Shown here: one piece after another, positions 6,822 through 14,896 of the stretch
How positions within the stretch are numbered: the first letter of the stretch is position 1
Layout: every line of letters begins with the position of its first letter
NCBI GenBank assembly: GCA_963530515.1
Contig: CAUSEC010000022.1
Span: 32,936-96,935 of the forward strand
DNA: 64,000 bases
Source: CBFFRJ01 sp963530515
GTDB taxonomy: Bacteria > Pseudomonadota > Gammaproteobacteria > Enterobacterales > Enterobacteriaceae
Direction of reading: 5' to 3'
Notes under the pieces: generated by a model
Told to the model about the DNA's origin: nothing
What the model saw: only the letters and a program-made list of their open reading frames with translations
The model's database searches: none
Position numbers and translations under genes: made by a program

Positions 6822-7424
6822 ATGGCAATGAAAAAGTGCCGTGAATGTGGGCATAGTGTTTCAAGTAGCGCGAAGATGTGCCCATCCTGCGGAGTAAAAA
6901 AACCTTATATTTCGCCGCTCAGAGGAGTCTTTTTGCTGGCAGTAATTGGATGGACTGGGTGGATCGCGTTTACTGATGACAAATCGTCAGGCAGCAATCA
7001 AGCATCCACGGAAAGCGCTTCGGCCTCAATGGGAGAAATCAGGCTCAAAACCGCTGCTCCCGTAAATCTGGCTCCGGCTTCAACGGCACCTTTTACGGCT
7101 GCTCAGGTTTGTAAGGCAGCAATCAGCGGAATGTTCGGGCGTGACGTGAATACGCTCAAAGCTGCAAAAGGGAGTCCGGCTGGCGTATTTAAAATCTCTT
7201 ATCGTCGCCCGTCTGATGGTAATCAGTACTCGTTCGACTGCAAGTTATCCGGCAACAATGTGATATGGACTGAGTCAGGGCAAAGTACCAACCGCTGGAA
7301 CGGATCGGGGAGTGTCGAATTCAATGTCGAGTTTGCCATCAAGGATAACGTGTTACTCATAACTGAGGCATACGGTAATTCTGATGACATTTCGTATAGA
7401 TTCACGATGAATCAATTCCGCTAA
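6822..7424 (+). CDS. Zinc-ribbon, single-span membrane protein (element cargo)
   Basis: A 200-residue protein. Residues 5-24 form a zinc ribbon with two CxxC pairs (CRECG and CPSCG). A transmembrane helix follows at about residues 31-50 (GVFLLAVIGWTGWIAF). Then comes a low-complexity Ser/Ala/Thr linker and a C-terminal beta-rich domain of about 110 residues with KISYRRPSDGNQYSFDCKL. The layout suggests a cytosolic zinc finger anchored to the inner membrane with a periplasmic sensor or binding domain. An alternative start two codons downstream is possible. It forms a unit with the preceding exported peptide. Function unknown. Confidence 0.65.
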   Translation: MAMKKCRECGHSVSSSAKMCPSCGVKKPYISPLRGVFLLAVIGWTGWIAFTDDKSSGSNQASTESASASMGEIRLKTAAPVNLAPASTAPFTAAQVCKAAISGMFGRDVNTLKAAKGSPAGVFKISYRRPSDGNQYSFDCKLSGNNVIWTESGQSTNRWNGSGSVEFNVEFAIKDNVLLITEAYGNSDDISYRFTMNQFR

Positions 7425-7434
7425 AATCCCACTC

Positions 7435-7458
7435 GGGGTAGGAGCTACTTTCTACCCC
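7435..7458 (+). terminator. Hairpin after the zinc-ribbon gene
   Basis: A 7-bp stem GGGGTAG / CTACCCC with a 10-base loop, starting ten bases after the stop codon. It lacks a clear T tract. The remaining bases up to 7645 show no gene. Confidence 0.45.
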
Positions 7459-7645
7459 AAACCTTCGCCCCCCCGGAAGCGATTCACCAATACCCCACCG
7501 CTATATAAATCTCCTGGCCGCAAATATCCTGCCGGTGATTGTACGGCTGGCGCATGGGCTGCACGGTCTAACTGATTGCCTCCACTCGAAAACGCCATGA
7601 AGGATCTTGGGCAAATATCCGTAGTATGCTGGTGGTCGCGGTATG

Positions 7646-8272
7646 TCAGATCGCCTCAATAATTTTCTTCACCTTGGCGACCATGCCGACGGAGCAATCA
7701 CATAACTTCGCGATCTCCGCATAGGTATTCCCGCCTTTGTTGAGGTACGACTCAATTTTGCTTCGCAGATTGATATCTGCTGGTCTGCCTTTGTACTTGT
7801 TTTCAGCCTTAGCCCTGGCGATGCCTTGCGCCTGACGCTGGCGGCGTTTGGTATAGTCTTCACGCGCCATAGTAGCCATGATGTCTATCAACATTGAGTT
7901 GACTGCTTTAAGGATACCAATGGTAACGTCATCAGTGCTGCTGGTTGTCAGGTTGCCGTGAGTTGTAGGTAAATCCATTATCACCAGAGAGATTCCGGCG
8001 TCATTGATGCGAGACTTCAACTTATCCCAATCCTGAGACTCAAGACGAGACAAGCGGTCTGTTGATTCCACCAGCAGAACATCACCGGGCTGAGCGTCGT
8101 TCAACATGTTGCTGAGTTCGGTACGGTTCAACTTTGTCCCTGACTCGTTTTCAACATAACGTTCAACAATATGAAGACTCTTTTCACTGGCGAATTGTTC
8201 AAGCTGAGATAGTGCACGTGTAGCGTCTTGCTCTTTGGTACTCGCTCGGCAGTAGATACGGACGTTTTTCAT
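7646..8272 (-). CDS. Small serine recombinase (resolvase/invertase family)
   Basis: A 208-residue protein from the ATG at 8272; a GTG at 8320 would add 16 residues. The N-terminal catalytic domain shows YCRASTKEQ with the nucleophilic serine and the ESTDRLSR motif around residue 70. A long E helix is followed by a C-terminal Hin/Pin-type helix-turn-helix (GNTYAEIAKLCDCSVGMVAKV). Small enzymes of this type resolve multimers or invert segments. Next to the probable origin, multimer resolution of a replicating circular form is the likely role (inference). It is the second site-specific recombinase in the element. Confidence 0.85.
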   Translation of the reverse strand: MKNVRIYCRASTKEQDATRALSQLEQFASEKSLHIVERYVENESGTKLNRTELSNMLNDAQPGDVLLVESTDRLSRLESQDWDKLKSRINDAGISLVIMDLPTTHGNLTTSSTDDVTIGILKAVNSMLIDIMATMAREDYTKRRQRQAQGIARAKAENKYKGRPADINLRSKIESYLNKGGNTYAEIAKLCDCSVGMVAKVKKIIEAI

Positions 8273-8733
8273 GTTATTTTTCACAATGGGTTTTGATGAT
8301 TGTACTATACGTGAAAACACTACATAGAGCTATTTAAACATACCTGTTGTGAACAATATTTTCATGAAAGGCGTCTTTCAGTATGAGTATACCCTTTGTG
8401 AAAACTTGACCGTGGTTTTCTCTTTCACTCATGCAACGCTTTATTTTTTAACTTTTTGATGTGAGAAAATTGGCAACGTGCGGATCGCGGTGTGCGTTGG
8501 TGCGCCTGCTGTTGTCAAATCTGTCACGGGAAATGACCCCATATATTTTTTCGTGTGCGTAAGGCTGATCCGGTGGAGTCGGGCCTTGTTTAACACTTCG
8601 GCGTTGTCCCTTAGCAAGGAACAGTGCCGCCACTTTAGATTTGCACACGGCGCTACGCTTTGCCTACGGCGGTCTCCGTTGCTTACTTGCGTGCGCCAAC
8701 AGAGTATATGCTTATAGCTAAAAAGAAATCACT
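8273..8733. other. Non-coding region between recombinase and origin
   Basis: About 460 bases with no convincing gene on either strand; short open frames here lack ribosome sites. GTGAAAAC occurs at about 8310 and 8396, with a related GTGAGAAA at about 8461. These could be sub-sites for the serine recombinase. A GC-rich half follows (about 8500-8700) containing an imperfect hairpin around CGCTACGCTTTGCCTACGGCG. It may hold a resolution site or other cis-acting replication or packaging signals, but nothing here is diagnostic. Confidence 0.35.
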
Positions 8734-8847
8734 ACAGGGTGGGGTACTACGGGTACAATGATATTTTTATTTTAATATCATATGTTTATGTTGTTACGCA
8801 TGGTGGGGTATAAGGCGGGGTACGCATGGGGTACAGGGTGGGGTACA
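8734..8847. repeat. Iteron-like GGGGTAC repeats around an AT-rich palindrome (candidate replication origin)
   Basis: GGTGGGGTAC-type units occur at about 8737-8747 and, in near-tandem, at 8801-8811, 8813-8823, 8824-8834 and 8835-8846, spaced 11-12 bp (one helical turn). The stretch ACAGGGTGGGGTAC is present twice, about 99 bp apart. Between the copies lies an AT-rich segment (8757-8790) with the perfect inverted repeat ATGATATT / AATATCAT at 8758-8781. Iterons flanking an AT-rich segment beside a replicative helicase gene are a standard origin architecture. The function is inferred from layout. Confidence 0.65.
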
Positions 8848-8885
8848 AATGCAGCAGCGAATGAAAGGAGGGGAAAAAATCCCCC

Positions 8886-10181
8886 TCAGAATGTGAACTC
8901 CTCGACGGTTGCAAGGTGCTCCCGCAAGCTGGCGGGTGTCCAGCCATCAGGCATCCACCACCATTGTTTTGACGTTTTGCCGGTCGGGTCTGGGTTTTTC
9001 TGGTACGGCTGACATCTTTTGTACCGCATCGCCGTGAGATAACTGGAGGCTATCTGGCAGTTTCGGAGATCAGAGAAGTGAGCCTGTAGTGTCGCGAGCT
9101 GGAACGCCGGGTTATCTGCCACCCATTCACGCACCTGCATTTCCAGGATTGAAACTGAATCCGATATCATCCGGCGCAGGCAATCGGACTGCGGCACGTA
9201 TTTATGGTTGAACTGGCTCAGGTCACGTGCAATAAGCCACTCATAAATCACGTCCAGCCCACCGCTGGATACCCACGGCAATAGCCGGTTCTGGATGAAT
9301 AATTGTGTCTCCTGCCGGTCAGCTTTGTGCGTCATAAACTCCGGGGCGTACCAACGGCGCTCGTTCTCATCCAGTCGCAAAGGCCGGGGCTGGTTGCTCG
9401 ACAGAATGATCCGCGAGTAAACCCGTGCGCTACGCTCCGGCTCATAAAGCGGGCGTATCCGCTGCCATTCTTCGCTGAGGATGGACTTTAACCGGGTCAT
9501 CTGGCTGTCACTGTTGGTTGAGACGTCATCCAGGTGGATCAGCATATTGGAAGCCAGCGTTGTGCTGTGTTTCTCCGTCAGTTTGGCGAATGAGTCCAGC
9601 GAGGCGGTTTGCCCGGAAAGCAGCGGGGTGAGGATATGCTCAAAGAGCACGCCTTTCCCGGTGCCAGTATCGCCGGTGAACAACAGGTGCCAGGATGGAC
9701 GCTGATCGGGGCGCTGGAGCATATGTGCCATCCAGTCGCACACTATTTCCCGGTCAGTGTCTTGCGGAAACAGGCGCTCGATAAACTCAATCCACGGGGC
9801 CGGTTCAGGGTTAAAACCGCTGGCTGGTGCGTCCTTCTCGTATCTTTTGTACGTATTGACTGCAAGCACCCCGGAACTCAACGGCACAAATAATTCCGGG
9901 TCTACCGCTGGTCTGAATTCTTCGCTAACGACAAACGGTAACCGGCGGCGTATGGTGTCCCACCAGAGTTCGTCGTACTCAATCTCCGCATATGAGTTTC
10001 GGTTTGCCCACTGGTAAAACAGCCCGCTGATGCTGTCATCGTTGAGGGTGACACCATCATGGATGTTGAACAGAACTGAGAGATTATTTGTCGCCTTGAG
10101 CACCCATCCATGATTTTTCAGGTAGTCGATAAAGGCGCTGAGAATTTGTTTCTTTATTTTTTCGTTGTTCGGGTTTGGCAT
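8886..10181 (-). CDS. SF3/D5-type replicative helicase (NrS-1-like, DUF5906)
   Basis: A 431-residue protein with a central helicase core: Walker A GDTGTGKG at about residue 170, Walker B-like MLIHLDD about 45 residues later, and a sensor-like ILSSNQPRPL. The surroundings (YEPERSARVYSRIILSSN, DENERRWYAPEF) match the phage/satellite D5 or NrS-1 polymerase helicase domain. No archaeo-eukaryotic primase domain is evident in the N-terminal 120 residues. The ATG at 10181 follows GGAG at 5 bases spacing; a GTG at 10187 is the alternative. It overlaps the preceding 65-residue gene by about 28 bases, implying coupling. It is probably the replication initiator acting on the adjacent iterons. Confidence 0.85.
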   Translation of the reverse strand: MPNPNNEKIKKQILSAFIDYLKNHGWVLKATNNLSVLFNIHDGVTLNDDSISGLFYQWANRNSYAEIEYDELWWDTIRRRLPFVVSEEFRPAVDPELFVPLSSGVLAVNTYKRYEKDAPASGFNPEPAPWIEFIERLFPQDTDREIVCDWMAHMLQRPDQRPSWHLLFTGDTGTGKGVLFEHILTPLLSGQTASLDSFAKLTEKHSTTLASNMLIHLDDVSTNSDSQMTRLKSILSEEWQRIRPLYEPERSARVYSRIILSSNQPRPLRLDENERRWYAPEFMTHKADRQETQLFIQNRLLPWVSSGGLDVIYEWLIARDLSQFNHKYVPQSDCLRRMISDSVSILEMQVREWVADNPAFQLATLQAHFSDLRNCQIASSYLTAMRYKRCQPYQKNPDPTGKTSKQWWWMPDGWTPASLREHLATVEEFTF

Positions 10182-10351
10182 TTGCACTCCACGGAGTCGT
10201 TAATGGTTTGGGTCAGGTCGTTATATTTTTCCGGGTTGCTGGCGATCTCCGTCAGCAGCCTACGGACGAATACCGGCAGAGACATATTCCCGCGCGTGGC
10301 GGTCAGCCAGTCGGCGGTTGTTCCCGTCACGGTAATATCGTAAATTTTCAT
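10154..10351 (-). CDS. Small element protein, 65 residues
   Basis: A 65-residue protein (begins MKIYDITVTGTTADWL; ends KCQTRTTKK) starting with an ATGA overlap on the preceding 48-residue gene and overlapping the helicase start. The middle, SLPVFVRRLLTEIASNPEKYNDL, could form a helical pair. The C-terminus carries a CKC motif and is basic. No family is recognised. Its place directly before the helicase suggests a replication or control accessory role. Confidence 0.6.
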   Translation of the reverse strand: MKIYDITVTGTTADWLTATRGNMSLPVFVRRLLTEIASNPEKYNDLTQTINDSVECKCQTRTTKK

Positions 10352-10494
10352 CGTTTTTCCTCCGGCTGGACGGGCAGCGAGTTGTAGCGATCCGGGTTGG
10401 CCTCTTTGATTTTGCGAGCGGCGGCAATAGCTCGCTCCAGTGCGTCAGGGTCGATGTAAGTGGGGCACGGCGGCCCCTTTTTGGTGACGGTCAT
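10348..10494 (-). CDS. Very small element protein, 48 residues
   Basis: A 48-codon frame beginning MTVTKKGPPCPTYIDPD with a predicted helix ALERAIAAARKIKEANPD. It overlaps its upstream neighbour by ATGA at 10491-10494 and its downstream neighbour by ATGA at 10348-10351. Two perfect stop-start overlaps on the same strand strongly support translation. No function can be assigned. Confidence 0.6.
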   Translation of the reverse strand: MTVTKKGPPCPTYIDPDALERAIAAARKIKEANPDRYNSLPVQPEEKR

Positions 10495-10994
10495 ACAGTC
10501 GTCCCGGTCAGAAGCATATCGCGGAGACGCTGGTGCATAACGTCCCGTTCTGCTGCGGCAGCTTCCTCTGCACGGCGCTGTGCTTCGTTGGCGGCGTCTT
10601 GAACCAGTCTCTCTACCTCGCGTTCCAGCGCGGCGGCAAGTTCGTTGTGATAGTTTTCTTCAACCTGTCGTTTCAGGTCGGCTATTTCCTTTTCCACCAG
10701 CTCCGCCGGTTTGCGGAGCGTGATCGACATATTCCCCGTACCGGCGAGATAGACCGACTGCGGAATGCCGATGTCATATCTCCACCCACCCAGAATCCGC
10801 TCTTGTAGCTGTTGCATTGCCAGTGCTGCCGGGGCGTTGAAACGCTGTGTGGTGCTGGTGGCTCTGTACCGTTGAACGGCGGTGTCAGTCCGCGCGGCCA
10901 GCACGGCGGCATCCAATTTGAACCTGTCAGCGGCTTCGCTCAGGAATGCCTGTAAATCGCTTTCTGCGGCTCTGTGTGCGGTCTTTTTTGTCAT
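10491..10994 (-). CDS. Coiled-coil element protein, 167 residues
   Basis: The N-terminal half is mixed. The C-terminal half (about residues 95-155) is a long, highly charged helix (VEKEIADLKRQVEENYHNELAAALEREVERL) typical of a coiled coil. AGAGGA lies about 6 bases before the ATG. It is the first gene of a coupled run ending in the helicase. No family is recognised. Alanine- and glutamate-rich proteins of this kind are common in prophages and satellites. Confidence 0.65.
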   Translation of the reverse strand: MTKKTAHRAAESDLQAFLSEAADRFKLDAAVLAARTDTAVQRYRATSTTQRFNAPAALAMQQLQERILGGWRYDIGIPQSVYLAGTGNMSITLRKPAELVEKEIADLKRQVEENYHNELAAALEREVERLVQDAANEAQRRAEEAAAAERDVMHQRLRDMLLTGTTV

Positions 10995-11113
10995 GGATTA
11001 ATCCTCTGTAATCGTTGAATAAAGGGCGTGGCGGCCCGCTGGCGCTCTTTGTGAACGTCATTTGATGTGACCTTTTCGTGCGGTCATCTCGTCAGTGTTT
11101 GTGTATCAGATGG

Positions 11114-11458
11114 TCAGGCGTATTCGCCGTAAAAGCTCGACCCGCACGCGGGACAATGCTGGGGAGTATCCGGGAGGAACCGGAACCAGCGTGTGACGCC
11201 ACCACGCGCGAAGGTCACCCCGGCAAGGTGGGTGACTTCCAGCGCCGTGAGCGTCCTGTACGCAGTCGATAACGGGGCGTCAACGCAATGGCTGACTGCT
11301 CCGGCTGGCAGCGGCACATCTGCAATATTCAAAAGGTGCAGGATGTTGATTCTTGGAGTAGTAGCGCGGAGGCCGGTGTCATTCAGGATCGCAGCGAGGG
11401 TGTCGCGTTCCGTATCGGTCGGGGCTACAAACGTTGGCAGCATGGGCGTTGGGGTCAA
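11114..11458 (-). CDS. Truncated Fur-family-like regulator
   Basis: A 114-residue protein resembling the Fur/Zur DNA-binding domain: LRATTPRINILHLL, then a recognition-helix region APLSTAYRTLTALEVTHLAGV like the Fur signature for S-x-x-T-V-Y-R-T-L. It stops just after CPACG, the position of the first structural zinc CxxC of Fur, so most of the dimerisation domain is missing (Fur is about 148 residues). The TTG start at 11458 has AGGAG 5 bases upstream. A Fur-box-like sequence lies about 60 bases upstream. It is probably the element's transcriptional regulator, perhaps linked to iron or zinc status (inference). Confidence 0.65.
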   Translation of the reverse strand: MTPTPMLPTFVAPTDTERDTLAAILNDTGLRATTPRINILHLLNIADVPLPAGAVSHCVDAPLSTAYRTLTALEVTHLAGVTFARGGVTRWFRFLPDTPQHCPACGSSFYGEYA

Positions 11459-11518
11459 TATTTCTCCTGTTTTGTGTTGTTTATTGGTCTGCCTCTATTT
11501 TATCATGAAACAGCGCAA

Positions 11519-11539
11519 TTGAGAACTATTATCATTAAT
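11519..11539. promoter_or_regulatory. Fur-box-like sequence upstream of the Fur-like gene
   Basis: The minus strand reads AATGATAATAGTTCTC, close to the Fur consensus built on GATAAT/ATTATC units. It lies between the integrase stop and the Fur-like gene. It could bind host Fur or the element's own Fur-like protein. One site, judged by eye. Confidence 0.45.
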
Positions 11540-13196
11540 TCCAGTCAACACTATCAACCACTGGCAGCAAGTCAGAGACTTTCATCTTGCCTGTATAAAC
11601 CTTGGTTTGCCCCTGGTTTGAATGCTCATGACCGATTGTCTGCTGAACAAGCGTGAGGGTGTGTTTTGCCTGAATCTCAGTTACGAACGTGTGGCGTAAG
11701 CTGTGAACAATGCGCCTGTTTTTATAGTCGTCAAGGTAATCAATATTCAATTGTTCACGTATCGCGTGGAACAACTGGGTTACCTGACTTCGATTAGTAA
11801 TTTCGGGGAACAAATAATCATCTCGCTTTTTTCCATCCAGATACAGCAAGAAACCCATGTCAAGCAAACGCTTTGCGATAGGAACCTGCCGGATCCCTGC
11901 CTCAGTTTTACTATCCCCGATCATTATGTAATGTCTCTGGCTATCCTCATCCAAACGCACATCGGAAACTTTCAGTTTTGCGATTTCAGAGCGGCGAGCG
12001 CCAGTATATGCCAGCAGCAAAAAGCCCCATTTATTCCAACCTTCCAAAGTTGCGAAGTGACATACCAATTTTCTCATTTCTGTTCGGGTGTAATAACCAT
12101 AGCTCTGGCTTTTAGCTTGGTACTTGATGTTGTGTGTCGGTGATGATTCAAGAACATCCTCTTCTTTGGTCAGGTAGGTTGAAAACAATCCCTGACAGAG
12201 TTTCAGATAATCTTTAACGGTTTTTGATGACACCAGGTCTTCTTCTGGCACTTCATCCAGGTCCAAACACTGCTGGATTGTCAGCCGGTTATAAGGCTTC
12301 TTGTTCTGACGAGGTAAACCTTCAACCACCTCAAGCAGGTTTTTAATATCGCGTCGGGTGATGTCAGTAACTTGAGTACCAGCCCCCAAAACCGCTTCAA
12401 TCACTTCATAGTATTTTTCATTTCCTTGCCTAATCTTTGGCGTCCAATCAGATTTAAATCTCAGGAACCCCTTCCATGCCTCAGATAATGTCATCTCAGA
12501 GGTCAATGGATCTTTAGGCTTATCAACTACGGTGGGAGCATAGTCGTTGTCTGGACGCATAGAGTTAACAATCTGCCGATAATCAGATTGTCGTTGATCC
12601 ATAAAGGCTATATGTGCATCGCAGTAATGTCTCCAGAGAAGATCATACTCGGAAGCTACATAATCGATCTCATCCTCCATTCCTGTAAGATCGAACCGAC
12701 TACTAAATTGCTCGATAACTGAATCAAGCGACAACGGGTCGGAGTCTTGTTTGAAGGTGAAATCAAGCAGTTGCCCGAAATCAATCGCATTACGTTTTTC
12801 ATCAGCCAACGAGCCTGATTTCCGCAAAGTACTACGCACTTTTGAGGGGATTTTTTTTGCTGCGGTATAAAAGGCGGCCTGAATGCTGAGTAAATAGTCA
12901 TCAATGTCTTTTTGTTCTAATTTCTTCATTTTCTGCACTATGTCCAATAGTTGGGTTGGCTCCATTTTGGACGACTTTACAAAAGAAATGAACATAGAGA
13001 GACGGGAAGATATAAATCTTGCTCTACTGGCTGAATCGCATCCGAGGGACACGCGAAAGAAGCCGCCTGAGGGTAGTCTGAAATGAAGGCTGTAGCGGTT
13101 GCCACGCTTTAAGATATTCGGGATGGAACAGCCGTTGGTGTGCCTCGTCTGTATCACTGTCTGTGTCACATTCTCACCTATTAAGGCCTGAGACAC
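11535..13196 (-). CDS. Tyrosine recombinase / integrase of the element
   Basis: A 553-residue phage-type integrase. The C-terminal catalytic domain (about residues 375-550) has the expected residues: Arg in TGARRSEIAKL, His-x-x-Arg in HSLRHTF, His in GHEHS and the nucleophilic Tyr in TKVYTG. The N-terminal 350 residues hold arm- and core-binding regions and are longer than in many integrases (about 400 residues). The GTG start at 13196 lies only 23 bases from the rnpB 3' end. It is transcribed in the same direction as rnpB with no terminator between, so read-through from the rnpB promoter is possible. Confidence 0.93.
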   Translation of the reverse strand: MSQALIGENVTQTVIQTRHTNGCSIPNILKRGNRYSLHFRLPSGGFFRVSLGCDSASRARFISSRLSMFISFVKSSKMEPTQLLDIVQKMKKLEQKDIDDYLLSIQAAFYTAAKKIPSKVRSTLRKSGSLADEKRNAIDFGQLLDFTFKQDSDPLSLDSVIEQFSSRFDLTGMEDEIDYVASEYDLLWRHYCDAHIAFMDQRQSDYRQIVNSMRPDNDYAPTVVDKPKDPLTSEMTLSEAWKGFLRFKSDWTPKIRQGNEKYYEVIEAVLGAGTQVTDITRRDIKNLLEVVEGLPRQNKKPYNRLTIQQCLDLDEVPEEDLVSSKTVKDYLKLCQGLFSTYLTKEEDVLESSPTHNIKYQAKSQSYGYYTRTEMRKLVCHFATLEGWNKWGFLLLAYTGARRSEIAKLKVSDVRLDEDSQRHYIMIGDSKTEAGIRQVPIAKRLLDMGFLLYLDGKKRDDYLFPEITNRSQVTQLFHAIREQLNIDYLDDYKNRRIVHSLRHTFVTEIQAKHTLTLVQQTIGHEHSNQGQTKVYTGKMKVSDLLPVVDSVDWN

Positions 13197-13218
13197 ACCA
13201 ACGTATTGTTTTAGAAGA

Positions 13219-13597
<379 letters not shown>

Positions 13598-13604
13598 GGC
13601 GCGC

Positions 13605-13633
13605 AGTATAGAGCGTTTGCGCGCTGATGTCAC
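13605..13633 (-). promoter_or_regulatory. rnpB promoter
   Basis: On the minus strand, TATACT (-10; complement of 13605-13610) lies 7 bases before the RNA start. GTGACA (-35; complement of 13628-13633) lies upstream with a 17-base spacer. The -35 overlaps the garK stop codon. Confidence 0.75.
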
Positions 13634-14775
13634 CCCTCAGTCTGCATGCCCACCTGCAAAGTGGCGGCAATATTACGCGAGGCGCGATAAATGTTATCGA
13701 ATGCACCACGGAAGGCCTCTTCCAGGGTGCCAATGCTGGTCAATACGCTGAACACAGCGTCGATACCGTATTGATGAACCACACCCACATCGCGGGTCAG
13801 GCTACCGGCAATACCGATAACCGGCTTGTGGTATTTCTTCGCCACGTTAGCCACGCCCACCGGCACTTTGCCGTGAATACTCTGGCTGTCGATACGGCCT
13901 TCACCGGTTACCACCAGGGTGCAGTCATGGATGTGTTCTTCCAGGTTCAGCGCCTGGGTCACAATCTCAATACCGCTGCGCAGTTCTGCGCCCAGGAAAG
14001 CCATTAACGCCGCCCCCATGCCGCCTGCTGCACCGGAGCCCGGTACGTTTTTCACATCAACATTCAGTGACTTTTTGATAACGTCAGCATAGTGGCCAAG
14101 ATTACGATCCAGTTCGACGATCAGCGCTTCGGTGGCACCTTTTTGCGGCCCAAAGATGCGTGATGCCCCCTGCTCGCCGGTCAATGGGTTGGTCACGTCA
14201 CACGCCACCCGAATCTTACAGGTGTTCAGACGCGGATCCAGACCGGAGATATCAATCGCATTGAGACTCATCAGGCTACCGCCGCCGTTGCCAATCTCCG
14301 TGCCGTTGGCATCAGTGAGTTTGGCACCCAGCGCCTGGACCATACCCGCACCGCCGTCATTGGTGGCACTGCCGCCAATCCCGATGATGATATTTTTTGC
14401 CCCATGTTCCAGCGCGTGCAGAATAAGTTCCCCGGTGCCGCGCGAAGTGGTAATCAATGGGTTGCGTAACTCAGGGGGCACAAGTGCCAGTCCGCTCGCG
14501 GCTGCCATTTCAATAAAGGCTGTTTTGCCGTCGCCGGACATTCCCCAACATGCTTCCACTTCTTCACCTAATGGACCGGTGACACAAGCGGTGTGCTGCG
14601 TACCTTTTGTGGCGGCAATCATGGCCTCAACCGTTCCTTCACCGCCGTCCGCGACCGGAACTGAAACGTATTGAGCATCCGGGAAGATTTCCCGAAATCC
14701 TTTTTCTATCGCCTGGGCTACTTCCGTAGCAGAAAGGCTTTCTTTATAAGAGTCTGGGGCGATTACGATTTTCAT
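13630..14775 (-). CDS. garK: Glycerate 2-kinase
   Basis: A 381-residue cytosolic kinase that phosphorylates D-glycerate to 2-phosphoglycerate, the last step of galactarate/glucarate catabolism. It begins MKIVIAPDSYKESLSA and contains ADGGEGT and IGIGGSATNDGGAGM, signatures of type-1 glycerate kinases. Length matches E. coli GarK (381). It is the last gene of garP-garL-garR-garK, and its stop overlaps the rnpB -35 element, as in E. coli synteny. Confidence 0.97.
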   Translation of the reverse strand: MKIVIAPDSYKESLSATEVAQAIEKGFREIFPDAQYVSVPVADGGEGTVEAMIAATKGTQHTACVTGPLGEEVEACWGMSGDGKTAFIEMAAASGLALVPPELRNPLITTSRGTGELILHALEHGAKNIIIGIGGSATNDGGAGMVQALGAKLTDANGTEIGNGGGSLMSLNAIDISGLDPRLNTCKIRVACDVTNPLTGEQGASRIFGPQKGATEALIVELDRNLGHYADVIKKSLNVDVKNVPGSGAAGGMGAALMAFLGAELRSGIEIVTQALNLEEHIHDCTLVVTGEGRIDSQSIHGKVPVGVANVAKKYHKPVIGIAGSLTRDVGVVHQYGIDAVFSVLTSIGTLEEAFRGAFDNIYRASRNIAATLQVGMQTEG

Positions 14776-14872
14776 AGTTGATTAGCCTGACATTACCGCG
14801 CACGGCATACACCGCCCTCTCCTGGCGACACGCATTTGTTACCGAATGAGAGGGTGATGTATAAGAAATCCA

Positions 14873-14890
14873 GGGCGCGTTCCCGCGCCC
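14873..14890 (-). terminator. Intercistronic hairpin between garR and garK
   Basis: A 7-bp GC stem GGGCGCG / CGCGCCC with a 4-base loop, just after the garR stop. No long T tract follows on the minus strand. It is more likely an RNA-stability or attenuation element than a full terminator. Confidence 0.5.
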
Positions 14891-14896
14891 TTCTTA

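Noticed and set aside
8448..8717. Overlapping small frames on both strands between recombinase and origin
   Set aside because: No ribosome sites, no family resemblance and unusual composition. The region is better read as cis-acting DNA.
8734..8847. A CRISPR-like array
   Set aside because: The repeats are only about 10-11 bp with almost no spacers, and no cas gene is present. Iterons explain them better.
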